64,000 nucleotides of DNA, taken from Diplodia intermedia. Its lineage: Eukaryota; Ascomycota; Dothideomycetes; Botryosphaeriales; Botryosphaeriaceae. The notes under the pieces are model-generated. The model did not search any database. It had not been told where the DNA came from and saw nothing but the letters and a program-made list of their open reading frames with translations. The position numbers were made by a program, and so were the translations under genes. Location: NCBI GenBank assembly GCA_021495925.1, contig JAKEKT010000015.1, forward strand, positions 248,001 to 312,000. Reading direction: 5' to 3'. This document shows positions 32,156-44,200 of this stretch, one piece after another (the first letter of the stretch is position 1; each line of letters begins with the position of its first letter).

Positions 32156-34760
32156 TCAGGCCCCGTCTTCGTCGTCGTACTCGTCATCTTCATCGTCTTC
32201 CAGCGACTCCATCGCTTCCTTGATATACTGCGCAGCCTGGGACAGAATTAGCAACCTCGCGAGCATGAGTGCAGGCACAATCCGACATACCTTCGGATCC
32301 AAGTTGAGCGCGATGGTAAAATGCCTGATCGCGCTCGTCTTATCTCTCATCATCTTGTACAGCTTGCCAAGCATGAAGTGGACGTTGGCTTCATCAGGCG
32401 CCAAGTCCTTCAGGATCTCCAACTCCTCAAGTGCCATTCTGGTCTTCCTCAAGTTCATCAATACTCTCGCCTTCTTGAACCGCGCCAGAGCACTCCGAGG
32501 ATCGAGTCGGCATGCCTCGTTGTATTGTAGCAACGCTGCTTGCGGCTTCCGCATTCGCTCCAGGACAACGCCAATGCACACCAGTAGAACGGGGTTTCTC
32601 GGGTTGATATGGTGGGCGTTCTTGTAGTGCTTTTCAGCAACCTCGTATTTGCCCATCTTTTCATACACCCGCCCAAGTCCGTACCAGCCGTTGTAATGCC
32701 GGCTGTCTGCCGCGATGGCGCTTCGGTAGGCCAGTAGCGCTTTGTCGAATTCTTCGTTCGCAACGTGCTCGTGGCCTTGCAGAGTGAAAGCGTACGCGAA
32801 CTTGGGATCAAGCTGGGTGGCACGCCGGAAGCACTTGACCGCTTGGTCGTGGTCACGCTGAAGAGAAAACGAATTCCCGATCGCACACCATGCCTGTGGA
32901 GAGAGTCGATCTGTTTCGATGAGCTCGTGCGCAAGATAGGCGAGATCGGTTTCTCCCTTGAGGTGCCATAGAACAGTCGAGTAAACCTCCATGTCTTCCA
33001 TCCGCGAAGGTGCGATTCTCTTGACTTTCTCAAATAGCTCAGCAGCTTCACTGTACCTTGCCTGCTCATACTGTGCGCGTCCCATTTGAGCAAGCACCCA
33101 GGGCGTCTCCCGCTGTGCATTAGGAAGGCAATTGAACTCTTCCCACGCGGATTGGGAAGAGTACCGGCTGAGGAGATAGTAAGCGCTTCCCAACTTGCAG
33201 AACAATTCTAACAGTGATTGCAAAGCTTCTCGCTCCTTCGCAATTTCGATAGCTGCAGTCGACTGCTGCTGTTTCGGAGGCGCAGCCGACGTGATGTTTC
33301 CGCCCAAAGCGCTTTGTGACCGGGTTTCCTTCAGGTCTCGCTCGGTCGGTTCGATAGGCTTCCTGTTGCCGCTAATCACTCTTCCTACAGCGGAGGTACC
33401 AGCCCTGCTGCTCTTTGCTGCAGTTGGTAGCCGAGCTCTTCTCAACTCTCGCTTTTCCCTCTCCTGAGTCTCCGCACTTTTCCCTGAAGCCAAGGACCTG
33501 CCTCCCGAGGGCCGTATATGGTCTTGTACGGACTGCATTAGTCGATGGCTCCTCCTGGGCTGAGACGCAGGGTTGCTAGCTGACGTGCTGGCGTGGGCCA
33601 TATTACCAGAAACCGTTCGTTTTTGAGCACCCGCCGTGGACGACTTCACTGGCTCCGCATGGTCGCTGGAATCCGTTCCAGACCTTACACGACTGCGCGT
33701 GGTTATCGACTTCATTCGAGGAACATCTATTCCAGAGTCCGTCATGGATGGCACCTGCCGAGGTCTCCTTGCTGGTGCGTGTGGCGGCTCCGCGCTTGGT
33801 GCTCGATTCATTGGCACCCCGCCTGCTTCGCCCATCATGACGTCTTCGTCGTAGGCTCCTCCATTGCCAACCGGTGTTTCCGCGTCAAGTACTTGCTGGC
33901 CATTTCCATTCGCCGCAATGGCGCTGAACTTTGCAAACAGTCCACCCGCATTCCGTTGGCCGTTCTCTGGCCGGCCTGGATTGAAGAGATCCTGAGTAGG
34001 GGTGAAAATTCCATTGGAAGTTGCATTTGGAGCGTTTGCGGGTGGAGAATCAGGCAAAGCGCTTGACGCCGATAGTAATGCTGACATTTCTGGGGTCATT
34101 TTGAAGACGTTGGAGGGGCGGACGACAGCACCTGCCGAGGGTTAGCAGCTATAAGCCTGAAAAGGAACCACATCACATGCCAGTCTCGCAAAGGTCGAGA
34201 AACGCATCCCACATGAAAGGGTTGAGCTTGAGAGCTTCGGCGTAGCACGCAATGGCTTTATTGACGTCTCCGTGAGCTCGCCACAGCTTTCCCAGAAGGC
34301 AATTCACAGCTGCAGCGTCCGGCGCGTTGCGCCTCGCCGTCTCGGAATGTTTATCTGATGGTGCAAGCCTGGTTAATATGTGGCTTCCGCCGGCAGCACC
34401 CTCATGTGAAGTGTACTTACTCCAGTGGTTCCGGCCGCCCCAAAACCCTCTTGCGCGATCCAGCGCCGTTATGCCTTCAGGGAAGCGCCCCAAGCCCAAA
34501 CAAGCTTGCGCAAATACATAAGCGCAGCCCAAGTGTTGCCCTCGGAAACCTTTCTCGCGGCTGTAGTCGTAGGCGGCCTTCAAGCGACCAAGGCGGAGGT
34601 GGCAGAGAGCAAGCAAGTGGGCCGCGTCGGGGCTGCGCGGTTCTTGCCCATGTAGACGGCCGGCGAGGAATAGTGCGTTCTGCACGAAGTCATTGTCGAG
34701 ATGATAGTAAATAAGCTGCCGTAGCTGGGTCGCGACGTAGGGATTCGGTGTGGGTGACAT
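32156..34760 (-). CDS. CDC27: Anaphase-promoting complex subunit Cdc27/APC3, four exons
   Basis: TPR subunit of the APC/C ubiquitin ligase (BimA in Aspergillus); it binds co-activators and drives mitotic exit. Exons 34421-34760, 34181-34354, 32291-34131, 32156-32236; 811 aa. The N-terminal TPR/dimer region (about 1-180) reads MSPTPNPYVATQLRQLIYYHLDND and later HSETARRNAPDAAAVNCLLGKLW and NPFMWDAF. A disordered Ser-rich linker follows (about 180-465), then a TPR superhelix (about 470-785) with typical lines such as AWCAIGNSFSLQRDHDQAVKCF and GWYGLGRVYEKMGKYEVAEKHY. The acidic C-terminus is DDEDDEYDDEDGA. Intron 1 (66 nt) and intron 3 (54 nt) are multiples of three without stops; intron 2 (34132-34180) has a GC donor, required by the frame ETG-AVVRPSNVF. 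It is divergent from SND2. Confidence 0.95.
34132..34180 (-). other. GC-AG intron in CDC27
   Basis: 49-nt intron with donor G|GCATGT, a GCTAAC branch site and a GGCAG acceptor. No GT donor nearby keeps the frame into AVVRPSNVFKMTPEM, which matches the family pattern of a conserved Gly then a Val/Arg/Pro/Ser run. GC-AG introns are a minor class of U2-type introns. Confidence 0.75.
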
Positions 34761-35439
34761 GGCGGCGGGTGGGTGAGCGTCGACGTGGTCGACGGAGATG
34801 GAGGTTTGGCGCGGAAAAGGGTTTGAAGATGGAGAAGGGCAGAGAGGAGCCCCGAGAACGGATGCGAGAAGGGCCGGGAGCTTGCGGTGTGTTTACGCCA
34901 TGAATGCAGGCCTGAGTTGTCGCAAGACCAGCGCCGGGGTGTTTGTGTATACAGGCTGTCGGACACGACAAAGCGGAGCGACGCAGGCTCGGCAGAGATG
35001 CACACGGCGCAACGGTCGGGAACAGCGCCGGTCAGCGTGCGACCATGAAGGCCGGCAAGGTTCGAGGGTGGCGGGTCGCGCGACAGGTGAGCAGCGTGGC
35101 GTGAAGCGAGGATGCGCGATTGCGATGGCTAGTCTGGTCGGGACGCTCTCTGTTGTTGTGCAGGCCCGGGCGGTTCGCGGGCAGGCTCCCGTCGATCTCT
35201 AAGCCCTTCGGGCAAGCGGCGTGGCCGCGCTTAGGGTTCCCCCAGAGACTGCCCGCCAGAACGTCACTCCAGCCAAAAGTCCCGTCTCCGCCGCGTTTGA
35301 TCGATTCTCACGCTCTCGACGTGTGTCTTCGCAGGAAGCGGCAGCCCACCCACTTGGAGCGCCTACGCATCTCCCCGCCTTTGCGACCAGTATCCGCCCA
35401 CACCCTTGCCTCTCGAAAAGCACACCATCGCGACGCACA
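34761..35439. promoter_or_regulatory. Divergent promoter CDC27 / SND2
   Basis: 679 bases between two start codons pointing outward. It must hold both core promoters. No clear TATA box; CT-rich stretches occur on the SND2 side (about 35270-35330), typical of TATA-less fungal housekeeping promoters. Confidence 0.6.
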
Positions 35440-36220
35440 ATGGCTCAGGTATGCTGCACCTTTGCGAAAGTCCCTTCTCGCGTTATGAGATCATCAGGTC
35501 ATCTTCTCCGGCACACGGCTCGATATCGCTTCCGGTCTCAGACACCCACAGTTCCACCAATGCTATCAATTGCACTCTGGAGACCGGCCATTCCGCCCAC
35601 TTCTACAAACTTCCACGTCACCTAGTCAGAACTAACCGCCTCCAGAAATCGCAAAAACAGCTCGCCGCGCGCAACAAGGAGCAGCTCAACCGTGCGCTCC
35701 TGATCACCCTCGGCATCCATTGCTTCTTCCTCCTGTCGAAGTTCCTCTTTTCGAAAACGTGGTCCGGACGCTCCATCACCGTCTACATCCTGTGCTCGTT
35801 GCCATCATGGGTGATCCAATTTTGGTTTGAGCGCATTGCGCGCCCGACCTACGACAAGGAAACCGGCCAGCTCCGCCGCGCTGGAGAAGACTTGGAGGCT
35901 CAGGGCCTGACGGAGTGGATGTGGGACGTACTATATTGGACTCAGGGCTGTCTCGTCATGGTGGCTGCTGTTGGCGATGGCGCCTGGTGGATTTGGGTAA
36001 GTCAAACAATCGAGATCCGTGCAGCGGCTCAGAAGATGCTCATACCACTTAGCTCGTCGTGCCATTGTATTCCGTTTATCTCACCTACACGACCTTCATC
36101 GGTGCAAAACAGAGTATGGCTGGCTTGTCAGGTGCTGGAATGGACGAAGGTATCTCGACTGGCAGCAAGAGACAGCAGAAGCTCGAGAAGCGGGGCGGCC
36201 AGAAGATGCAGTACAGGTAA
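35440..36220 (+). CDS. SND2: SND2/TMEM208 ER-targeting protein, three exons
   Basis: ER membrane component of the SRP-independent targeting pathway (yeast Snd2/Env10, human TMEM208). Exon 1 carries only nine coding bases, MAQ (35440-35448); intron 35449-35645 (197 nt, ACTAAC branch, CTCCAG); exon 2 35646-35996; intron 35997-36052 (56 nt); exon 3 36053-36220. 175 aa, the normal family length. MAQ-KSQKQLAARNKEQLNRAL is followed by hydrophobic segments (LLITLGIHCFFLLSKFLF, ITVYILCSLPSWVIQFWF, a pair around WTQGCLVMVAAVGDGAWWIW-LVVPLYSVYLTY) and the basic tail KRQQKLEKRGGQKMQYR, a strong family signature. Tail-to-tail with BXI1, with only 226 bases between stops. Confidence 0.92.
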
Positions 36221-36446
36221 TAGTCACTGGGGAAACATAGCGCACGCCAGAGCAAGACAATTTTACAAATGCAATCTGAATGATTTAATTGGAAACTTAA
36301 GAAAAGCAACTTGTAACGTCAATTTGATTTGTGCAGAGAGCCTAAACGAAAACGCCACGTTTCAGACGAACAAAGAAAGCAGAAAGGGGCGCACGGTAGC
36401 GTGATCAGCCCTGTTGTTTCTCCGCAAAATGAACCATGGTACCCGC

Positions 36447-37532
36447 TCAGTTGTTGTTCTGGCTGTTCAGGATGCGGAGGATGGCCAGGAAAAGGTTAAT
36501 GATGTCAAGGTAGAGAGACATGGCGGCGGCGATCTCCTCCTCAACGTGATAGTGACGCATGATCAGCTGGGTATCGACCAAGATATAGCCACTGAAGATC
36601 AAGGCGGCAACAATGCCATAGCCCAGCTCGACCTTGCTGTTGTAAGGGAAGAAAGCCGCCATGAAACCGAAGATGATCAAGACCCAGACGGCGCCGAACA
36701 GGTAGGGCATCCAAGACGTGAAGTCGTACTTGCTCTGGCAAGCAAAGGCAGTGAGGGCAACGAAGATGGCTAGGGTAAAAACGAGAGCTTCAAGAACGAT
36801 GGAAGCCTCATAGTAGGAGGTGATGACGGAAATAGAGTATGCCTCGAAAAGGGTAAAGCCGGTCAGAAATAGCAAGTTGGTTGGGTACGACTTGCGCTTC
36901 CAGAAAGTGAGGAGCATGAAGCCGATGGCGCCGAAGAGAGAGATCCACATCATCCACTGGTTTCCGTGGAGCCACTTCGTGTAGCCTTCGCTGAAGAACG
37001 AGATGGAACTCATGACAGCGGTCGCAAGAAGCTGGACGGTCCTGTGGGATGCTGTTAGCAGCCATATCCTCCCTCCGTTTCCACCATTCCGCAGTAGAGC
37101 CCAGCGTCCATCGGCACGTCTCTTCCCATGCTCGTATCGTATTGGCGCCCGGGAAAATGCCTAGAGACCCCGGTCTCTTTGCTCTGCGTATGAGGCGACG
37201 ACTTACAGGATAGCGTAGACCTTGCGGATGAACTGCATGCGAATGTCGAGGGTAGCCTCGGCAACCACGCCACCGAACTACGGCGCGTCAGCAAGGCTTC
37301 GAACACGCAATAATATCGGAGTTCCTCGTACCTTGAAATCATCCGGCACATTGTCATACTCGCCGCGCGCGACGCCGGAAAGCAGAGCAGCGTTGGTAGC
37401 AGCTTCAGCCTCGTAGGCAGGCGGCGCGTGGCTAAACCCCGTCGCCTCCTCTTCATCGAACGAGTCGCGCTGCGGAGCAGGCTGGTATTTTGTGTTCGCG
37501 GCCATGGTATCGTAGTTCGAGGCGCGGCTCAT
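36447..37532 (-). CDS. BXI1: Bax inhibitor-1 (TMBIM) family membrane protein, three exons
   Basis: ER/vacuole multi-pass protein linked to calcium handling and the unfolded protein response (yeast Bxi1/Ybh3, LFG/GRINA group). Exons 37332-37532, 37207-37277, 36447-37041; introns 54 and 165 nt; 288 aa. The cytosolic N-terminus (about 70 residues) is Pro/Tyr-containing (APPAYEAEA), then FGGVVAEATLDIRMQFIRKVYAIL-TVQLLATAV starts the membrane domain. Seven hydrophobic segments follow, including WISLFGAIGFMLLTFW, PTNLLFLTGFTLFEAYSIS and VELGYGIVAALIFSGYILVDTQ. The family signature near the end is seen: DTQLIMRH...AAMSLYLDIINLFLAILRIL, with the conserved Asp pair. Its start region is shared with the dynein chain promoter. 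Confidence 0.93.
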
Positions 37533-38115
37533 GTGCGAGGACGGCCGTGGTATTTTCGATCGAGCGCTGGTTGGTGTGAGGTGGTTGCGAGATTAGGTCG
37601 TAGGAGAACGGGCGGCGGAGTAAAGGACCTATGACGGATGCGCCTAGCTTTGTTGCGGGAGCGCGGGGGCCTCAGTTGGCGGCACGGGCAGGCAGAAGCT
37701 GCTGGAATGCGCCCAACGCCAAAGCCCAGCAATAACGTCAAAGGCGCGCCTCCCCATGCTGATCGCTATCAGAGTGCGCTGCGCCGAGAACGCGCAGCTT
37801 GCCGTCTCATGCAGGCGCTGCAGGAGCTCAGACCGGGCAGCAAGATCGGCGGCGGCGGGCGCGGGCCCTGAAGGCGCCAAGCTTTGGCCTCAGGCATGTG
37901 TTTGAACAGCGCGTCCTCCCCAGAAACGCCGCCAGCGCGACAGGAGATGAACCAAACACCACTCCGCCCTCTCGCACACACCGCCTACGCCTCGCTGCAT
38001 CGTGCCACCGCCATGTCCACGTAGACCCTGCGCCTTGTCTACGCCGAAGCCGAACCCCCATTGAGCACGTCGCTGCCCCTATCGCCGTCCGCACAACGCG
38101 CTCTCAACGTCCACC
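37533..38115. promoter_or_regulatory. Divergent promoter BXI1 / dynein light intermediate chain
   Basis: 583 bases between two outward start codons, without an obvious TATA box. Contains CCGCC/GGCGG-rich stretches. No other gene fits. Confidence 0.6.
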
Positions 38116-39903
38116 ATGGCCGCATCACACCGCATATCGTCCTACAGCAACCGCAGCAGCTCGCCTGGCCGTCCTCGCAGCCAAGATGAGAACAAGAACA
38201 TCTGGTCATCCATGTTGGATGGCGTGTCCAGCGGCAAGCGGTTACCGGAGAAGAGCTTGCTGGTCCTTGGTCGGTCGAGCCCAACTGCTGCTTTAATGCA
38301 TAAATTCTAACAGGAAATTTTTGCCGTCTGCAGGAGGCACGCCCGACACGCAGAAAGAATTCCTAGAATCCCTCACGATGGACGAGAACGGCCGGAGGAG
38401 GCCACCGGACCGCGGCCGCAGACCCCCCATTGCGAACCAGTTCGCGCTCGGTTACACGTACCAAGACGTCCTCGACGCCGACCAAGACGGTGCGCCAATG
38501 CCCTTGGAGATCCCGCCGACCAGATGCTGATTGCATTAGATATCCTTGCTCGCCTGTCCCTTTACCTGCTCACCGATCCTTCGCCTTCCTTCACCCCGCT
38601 CCTCAAGCCGCTGCTCACCCCGCGCACGCTGCCGAACATGCTGATAGTCATCTTATTGGATTGGTCACAACCGTGGCTGTGGGTTCGACAACTGCGCGAG
38701 TGGATCCGCGTCCTGCGCTCCCTCATGGTTTCGTTGGACGACGACTGCAAAGACGTCATGGAGGAGAACATTGTGTCGTGGCAAGAGCGGGGGCGCAAGA
38801 ACAACCTTGACGGCACTCCGGGCACCGGGGCTGATGGAGACGTGTCGATCCCCGTCGGCCCCGGTGAATGGGACGAGCCGCTTGGTATACCACTCTGCGT
38901 CGTGTGCCAGAACGCTGATAAGATCGAGGCACTAGAGAGGGAGCGCGGGTGGAAGGAGGAGGAATTCGACTTTGTGCTGCAGTACATGCGCACCATCCTG
39001 CTCAAGCACGGCGCATCTCTCATCTACACGATGCCCGCGGCGCCCGGCTCGCTACAGACGCTCGTGCACTCGAGTCTCAGCATAAAGTCCATGCTCCAGA
39101 AGAACTCGCTTAAGCACAACGTCATCGACCGCGACCGCGTTCTCGTGCCGCCGAACTGGGATTCCTGGGGGAAGATTCGTGTCTTGCGCGATGGTTTCGA
39201 TGCCGAAGGTGTCAGCCAGGCTTGGGCTGTTGACATTCAAGCACCGCAACCACGAGAACCATCTCTGAACGGCGAGGCGAATGGCGAGGAAGTTATTCAG
39301 AACGGCATCAGCCATGAGCCGGAAGAGGAGTCGCCGGCTGTTTCCATCTACGAAGAGACTATTCGCGACCCGACTCGGGACTCTCTCCTTGCCCAAGGTC
39401 TACCGGTCAACACGATCAACGGCGCAAACGGCATTGAGACCGAGAGTCAGGATAACCAGGTGTTCCTGGGTAGCCAGCTTGAGGTTCTGGACAAGTTGCG
39501 AGCTGAAGACGAGAAGGTCAAGAACGCAGCCAACAAGGAGAAAAATAAGGCCGGCGCGTTCATCACCCACGGCACAGGAGATTCGTCCGTTTCCGGTACC
39601 AACAACGCGGGAAGTGGTGTTGTGGAAGAGCACATTGGGCCGGTTCAGTTCAACATGGGCGGTATTCAGGTCGATGCCGATGATATGTTGAAGCGCCTGA
39701 AGGTACGTTCAGCCAACGTTTACTCAGCTCATCCGGAACCAGGCACGCTGACAAGTCCCCTTTTGCAGGACCGTGAGGCACACCGTGAAGAGGACAGCAA
39801 CAGCGGCGTCACCAGCCCCGTCGATGATGGCAAGACCGAGAACGAGCGCCTGGCAAACTTCTTTGCCGGCTTGATGAAGAAGACGAGCAGTCCGCGCTCT
39901 TGA
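38116..39903 (+). CDS. Cytoplasmic dynein light intermediate chain, four exons
   Basis: Dynein subunit joining the heavy chain to cargo adaptors; needed for nuclear and vesicle transport in hyphae. Exons 38116-38269, 38334-38489, 38540-39702, 39769-39903; introns 64, 50 and 66 nt; 535 aa. A G-protein-like fold: the phosphate-loop position reads LLVLG-GTPDTQKEF (codon 52 onward), lacking the Gly-Lys-Thr of true P-loops. Next come FALGYTYQDVLDADQD-DILARLSLYLLTDPS and NMLIVILLDWSQPWLWVRQLREW, then CVVCQNADKIEALERERGW, FVLQYMRTILLKHGASLIYT and a VIDRDRVLVPPNWDSWGKIRVL segment typical of the family. The C-terminus is disordered, ending in NERLANFFAGLMKK. Junctions are fixed by family sequence. The last intron is stopless and 3n long. 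Confidence 0.93.
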
Positions 39904-41258
39904 ACACGTCAAAAGGACCAATAGACTGCCGACACTTATCGGCATTGACATGTAATCCGGGCTTCTTCTACCAGGGGCCTGTGCTCTCATTCACCCTTGC
40001 TAACGATGCGTTGGGTGAAATAAGCCTGGCTCCGCTCGGTAGTATCTCTATTTCACGAGCCGAGGACGATTACAGCCAGGGTTGTGGGGATGATGATCAA
40101 ATGGCAAAACTACTGGCCACGGATGCGAGAGAAAGAGGGTATCCTGAGCCTCAGCTGAACGGGGACGGGGTGCGGCAGGGGAGGGGCAACTGGGATCGGG
40201 ACTGGGGGGGAGGGAACTGGACAAGGCGGAAACCTTTCCCGGGTCGGGCCGGGCGGCGGGGGGGATGAGAATAAGCGGCGACGGCCACGGCCGGCCGCGC
40301 TACGCAAAGATATCCAGTGAATGAATGATGAGCGATACGTCGACAAACGATCAAGGGAGAAAGCGCAAGCTGGTGAAGGGTCGAGTCTCTTTTTTCTTTT
40401 TTCAACTCCCCCATTAAAACATGTTCACACGGATGGGGGCGATCAGGGTGCGTATGTGTGGCTTGGCTTGGCTTTATATACCCCCCCTTTTTTTCCTATT
40501 TGGTAGAACATTCTTAATGCAAATGACAAAAAGCGGTGGTGGCACACGCCTGCTTGCTTGCCTTTCAACGGATGTCTCTCGCCGCTCCAGCATGGTGTTG
40601 GATGTGTTTTAACTATATACCTCTGCTACAACGACTTCTCCCGTCTCAATATTCACGACGAGTAAGCACTGACTGACGTCAACCAAGCGCCACAGCCGCT
40701 TCACTCGCGACCTAGTAGTCCAAACGATCAAGCGGGAAACGAATCCATTTCATCACGGACATCTCGGACCACGACGACTCGGTCACGACGTGTCTCCAAT
40801 TCTCTCAGCGCCCCAAAATCGGATAAAAACACATTATCGAACAGACCATTAAAAGGACATACAAGAGATAGCTCGGCTTCAGAGCATGAAAATGGTGAGG
40901 TCAATACCAAAAAGCGTACCAACAACTCAGAAGGTATGGTAGGTATCACAAATTCAGGGGGTGGGAAAAAAAATTTCCGGCGCGCAAAGCATCTCCAAAA
41001 GAGGGGCGAAAGAAAGAAGAAGAAAGTAAAAAAAATAAAAAAAAAACATGCAAGAACGTGTCGCCCAGAAAGCACCAGATAAGCATCACGAACAACAACA
41101 ACAACAACAAAGATGCCACCCTTTCTACCCTCCACTTCGACTCGTTCTTTTTCCTCGTCAATCGGTTCCGTTCTTTCGTGCTCTTAGGCTCCTTTCCTTG
41201 TCCTTTTCGTCGCTTTCTCGGATACTCATTCCCTCTTCCTTGTTCTGGAATGATCTAG
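39904..41258. other. Intergenic, convergent 3' ends
   Basis: Between the stops of the dynein chain (plus) and ROM2 (minus). Contains G-rich runs (about 40160-40265), a C7T7-like run near 40484-40495, AAAATAAAA runs (about 41020-41047) and an (ACA)n run near 41090-41112. Expected to be two long 3' UTRs; no gene seen. Confidence 0.55.
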
Positions 41259-44200
41259 TTAGTCCCTCTGCCCCTCGTTCAACAGCAACTCGACGACAAT
41301 CTGGCACTTCTCGTGCCTCGGATGCTGCATTGCCAGCTTGACCGTGCGACTGTGCACCGGCCCACCGGTGCCGCCGTACGTGCTGGAGCCGCCGTTCTGC
41401 ACGTGCTGGGGCGCCGCCTGCCCGTTGTTGGCGCCGGGCTGGACCCAGTGGCCGCCGAGGCCGAGGCCGTCGTCGAGGCACTTGACGTCGCGGCCGGGGA
41501 TGACCTGGCGCAGGCGGCCGTTCTGCGCGTTGCGTACCTCGACGAAGTCCGGGTCGAAGAGCAGCACGTACGGCCCGTACAGCGCCGCCGCCTTGGCCTT
41601 GCCCACGAACTCCATGATGACCGACCGCGACACGTCGCCGTGCTTGTTGACGTACACGGCGCACTCCTCGTAGCAGAGCAGGAACTCTTGGTCGCTGAGC
41701 CGGAACATGCCGAGCGGATCCAGCCCCTGCAGCCGCGATGCGATGGTCGCGACGTGGCTGGCCTTCAGGTCCGGGACCGACCACGACTGCTTCTTGTCGA
41801 GCGTGAGCACTTCGAAGCCCTTGGATGTCGAGACGGCGAGGGAGGAGTGGAACAGGTTGAGGCCGTAGCACTCGGTTGGGATGTAGAACTCGTCGAAGTC
41901 GCGGAAGAATTCGGTGCGGCCGGTGCGGAGCCAGCGGCTCTTCTTTTCAGTACTCTTCTGGAAGACGGGCTCGAGGACCTTGAAGGTGGAAGAGAGACCT
42001 TCACGCTTTTTGTAAAAGACAAGGGTGCGATCCTTCATCTTGCCTGTTGCAAAGAAGCCAACATCACGCGAACCCGATAATTTCTGCGGAGCCCGACGGG
42101 ATGAGTCGCTGTTGCTGTTACCTGCAGTACCTCCAACAGGACAGACAAGGTCGAGGTGGTAGGCGATGAGAGATTTGTCAGAGATCAATAGCATGATGCT
42201 GAATTCCTCGAGCACGGCGATTTGCGAGACTCTCGGGATCGTGATGGCCTGTTCTCCATTAGCATATTCCTTGAACGTATGCACTAATTCCAATCGTACC
42301 CTTGACCAGCCGCGAGGGTTTGCCGTCTCCGAGATGTACACGCCATAATCTGTTCCGACGGCCACCATAGGCTTGCCATATGGTTGCATGAAAGCTGTCG
42401 CGCAGTTGACGCGAGCTCTGCAGATAGGGCTAGGCCGGCCTGTGTTGGCGAAGATTTTCTCGACATCGTCGATGGCACGGTCAAGAGGAGTGCCCTTGAT
42501 GGTGATGCTCTGGGAGCCGATGGCTCCACCCTCGTAGGCAAATGCCGAGTCGGCCATGACACGCAACCGGAACGGCTCTGCGTTCTGCGCAAACAGAGCC
42601 GCAGCGTGCTTCGTCTTCGCTTCTAAGATCTTTTCACACCAGTCCTGGCGGTTCTGTGATGAGGGTGCGAAGAGCGTATACATCTCCTTACCAAGGTGCT
42701 TGACGCGGAATGGGTACATGATCTTCTCATCCTTGGGACTTTCCAAAACAGTCGTCGTTATCATGCCCTTGTTAGCCGACCCAGTCGTGAGGGTAGATCC
42801 CATGGAAGATCCCGTATTGACATGAGAGACCGTTCCTGGAGCGGGGCTTGCACTTGATCCAGCGCGAAGTCGAGAGTCTGGTCTAGCAGTTGATGTTACG
42901 GTTGCCACACCCTTGACGGAGGACTTGACTACCGGGTCGTCGTTCGTACTCTCGAGAACTAAGAGATCCATAGGGATCGGCTGCAGACAGGTGTCAGTAT
43001 AGGAAGACGAAAAAGGCGTGGCAACCTACCAGTCGAGAGACATCATATCTCTCTTGCTTCGCGCCGCCCTCCACGTCTCGATGGTGGACTGTCTTTGCCA
43101 AGACAAGGTAGTGGTCGAAAAGTAATGCGTGCGTCTCAAGCCATGTGTATCTTGTACCGCCCATGCGCTGAAGGTCGCCCTTGAAAATGAGTTCTCGGCC
43201 TAGGTGGTTGAGGTTTAGCTCGACCCTCTGCATTCCTGGACGGAGGATGAGCTTGGACTGAAGGTCGGTAAGATCAACTTTGCGGGACATCTCCGCTACA
43301 CGCGCATCGCATTCCAGCGTGACAGCCTTGATCTCCTCAATCGCGATCTGCAGGTTCCTCTTCTCCTCATTGTCCACAATGGAACGCTTTAGCACAGTGC
43401 TGAGCAAAAGGCCGTAGTGTTGTAATCTTGTGATCGGAGTTTTGAGATAGTTGTCCCAGGCAAGCTTTCTCGACGACCGGTGAGCCTGGACTTGGTCCAA
43501 GAAGCTGCGGAAAAGAATGTTCCGCTCTGCTTCTTGTCGAACAAGGAATGTTGCATACGGGAAAGCAGCCGCATAGTCGATGTACGCCCCTCTGGCCTTC
43601 CTGATCCATTCGCGGAAGATGTCGCTGAAGCCTGCAACCCAGGGTCCTTGCTCTTGTTGACGGTACTTCATCTGCGGGAGAAGATGCTCCTCGTTTGACT
43701 GCTTAACGGCATCGACCTTGCCGAATACATCCCGGAGGAATCCCTTCAACTTCTTCGGGGGAATTACTGGGGGCTGCATTTGCATAAGACCATCACGGTA
43801 GAGTTCACGGAGAACATTGAGGCTGTCCATGAAATTGTCCTCGGTTTGAACAATTTCATGAAGGATGTTTTGCCTCTCGACTTCCTTTTTGCCAACATTT
43901 TCGGGAATGTCCTCCTTCTTGATTTTGTAGAACGATAGCCAATCCTCGCCCCTCTTTAGAGATGGCTGAGCATGAAGATCAATCTTCTTCAACGTCCTTT
44001 GACAGTGGTAGGAGTAGCAGCGCCCTGGGGTGTTGTGTTCGTGAAGTGTTGGCGCATAGCAACCAGCTTTGGAAAGTTGAAAGAGGACACCGGTAGTTGT
44101 TGCCGGTGTGAACTTCAGCCACTCCTCCACGTGCTCGAGCGTTCCAATCTTGTACATCTCTTGGACAACTTGGGTGCTCAAAGTTTCAGCATCTGCTACA

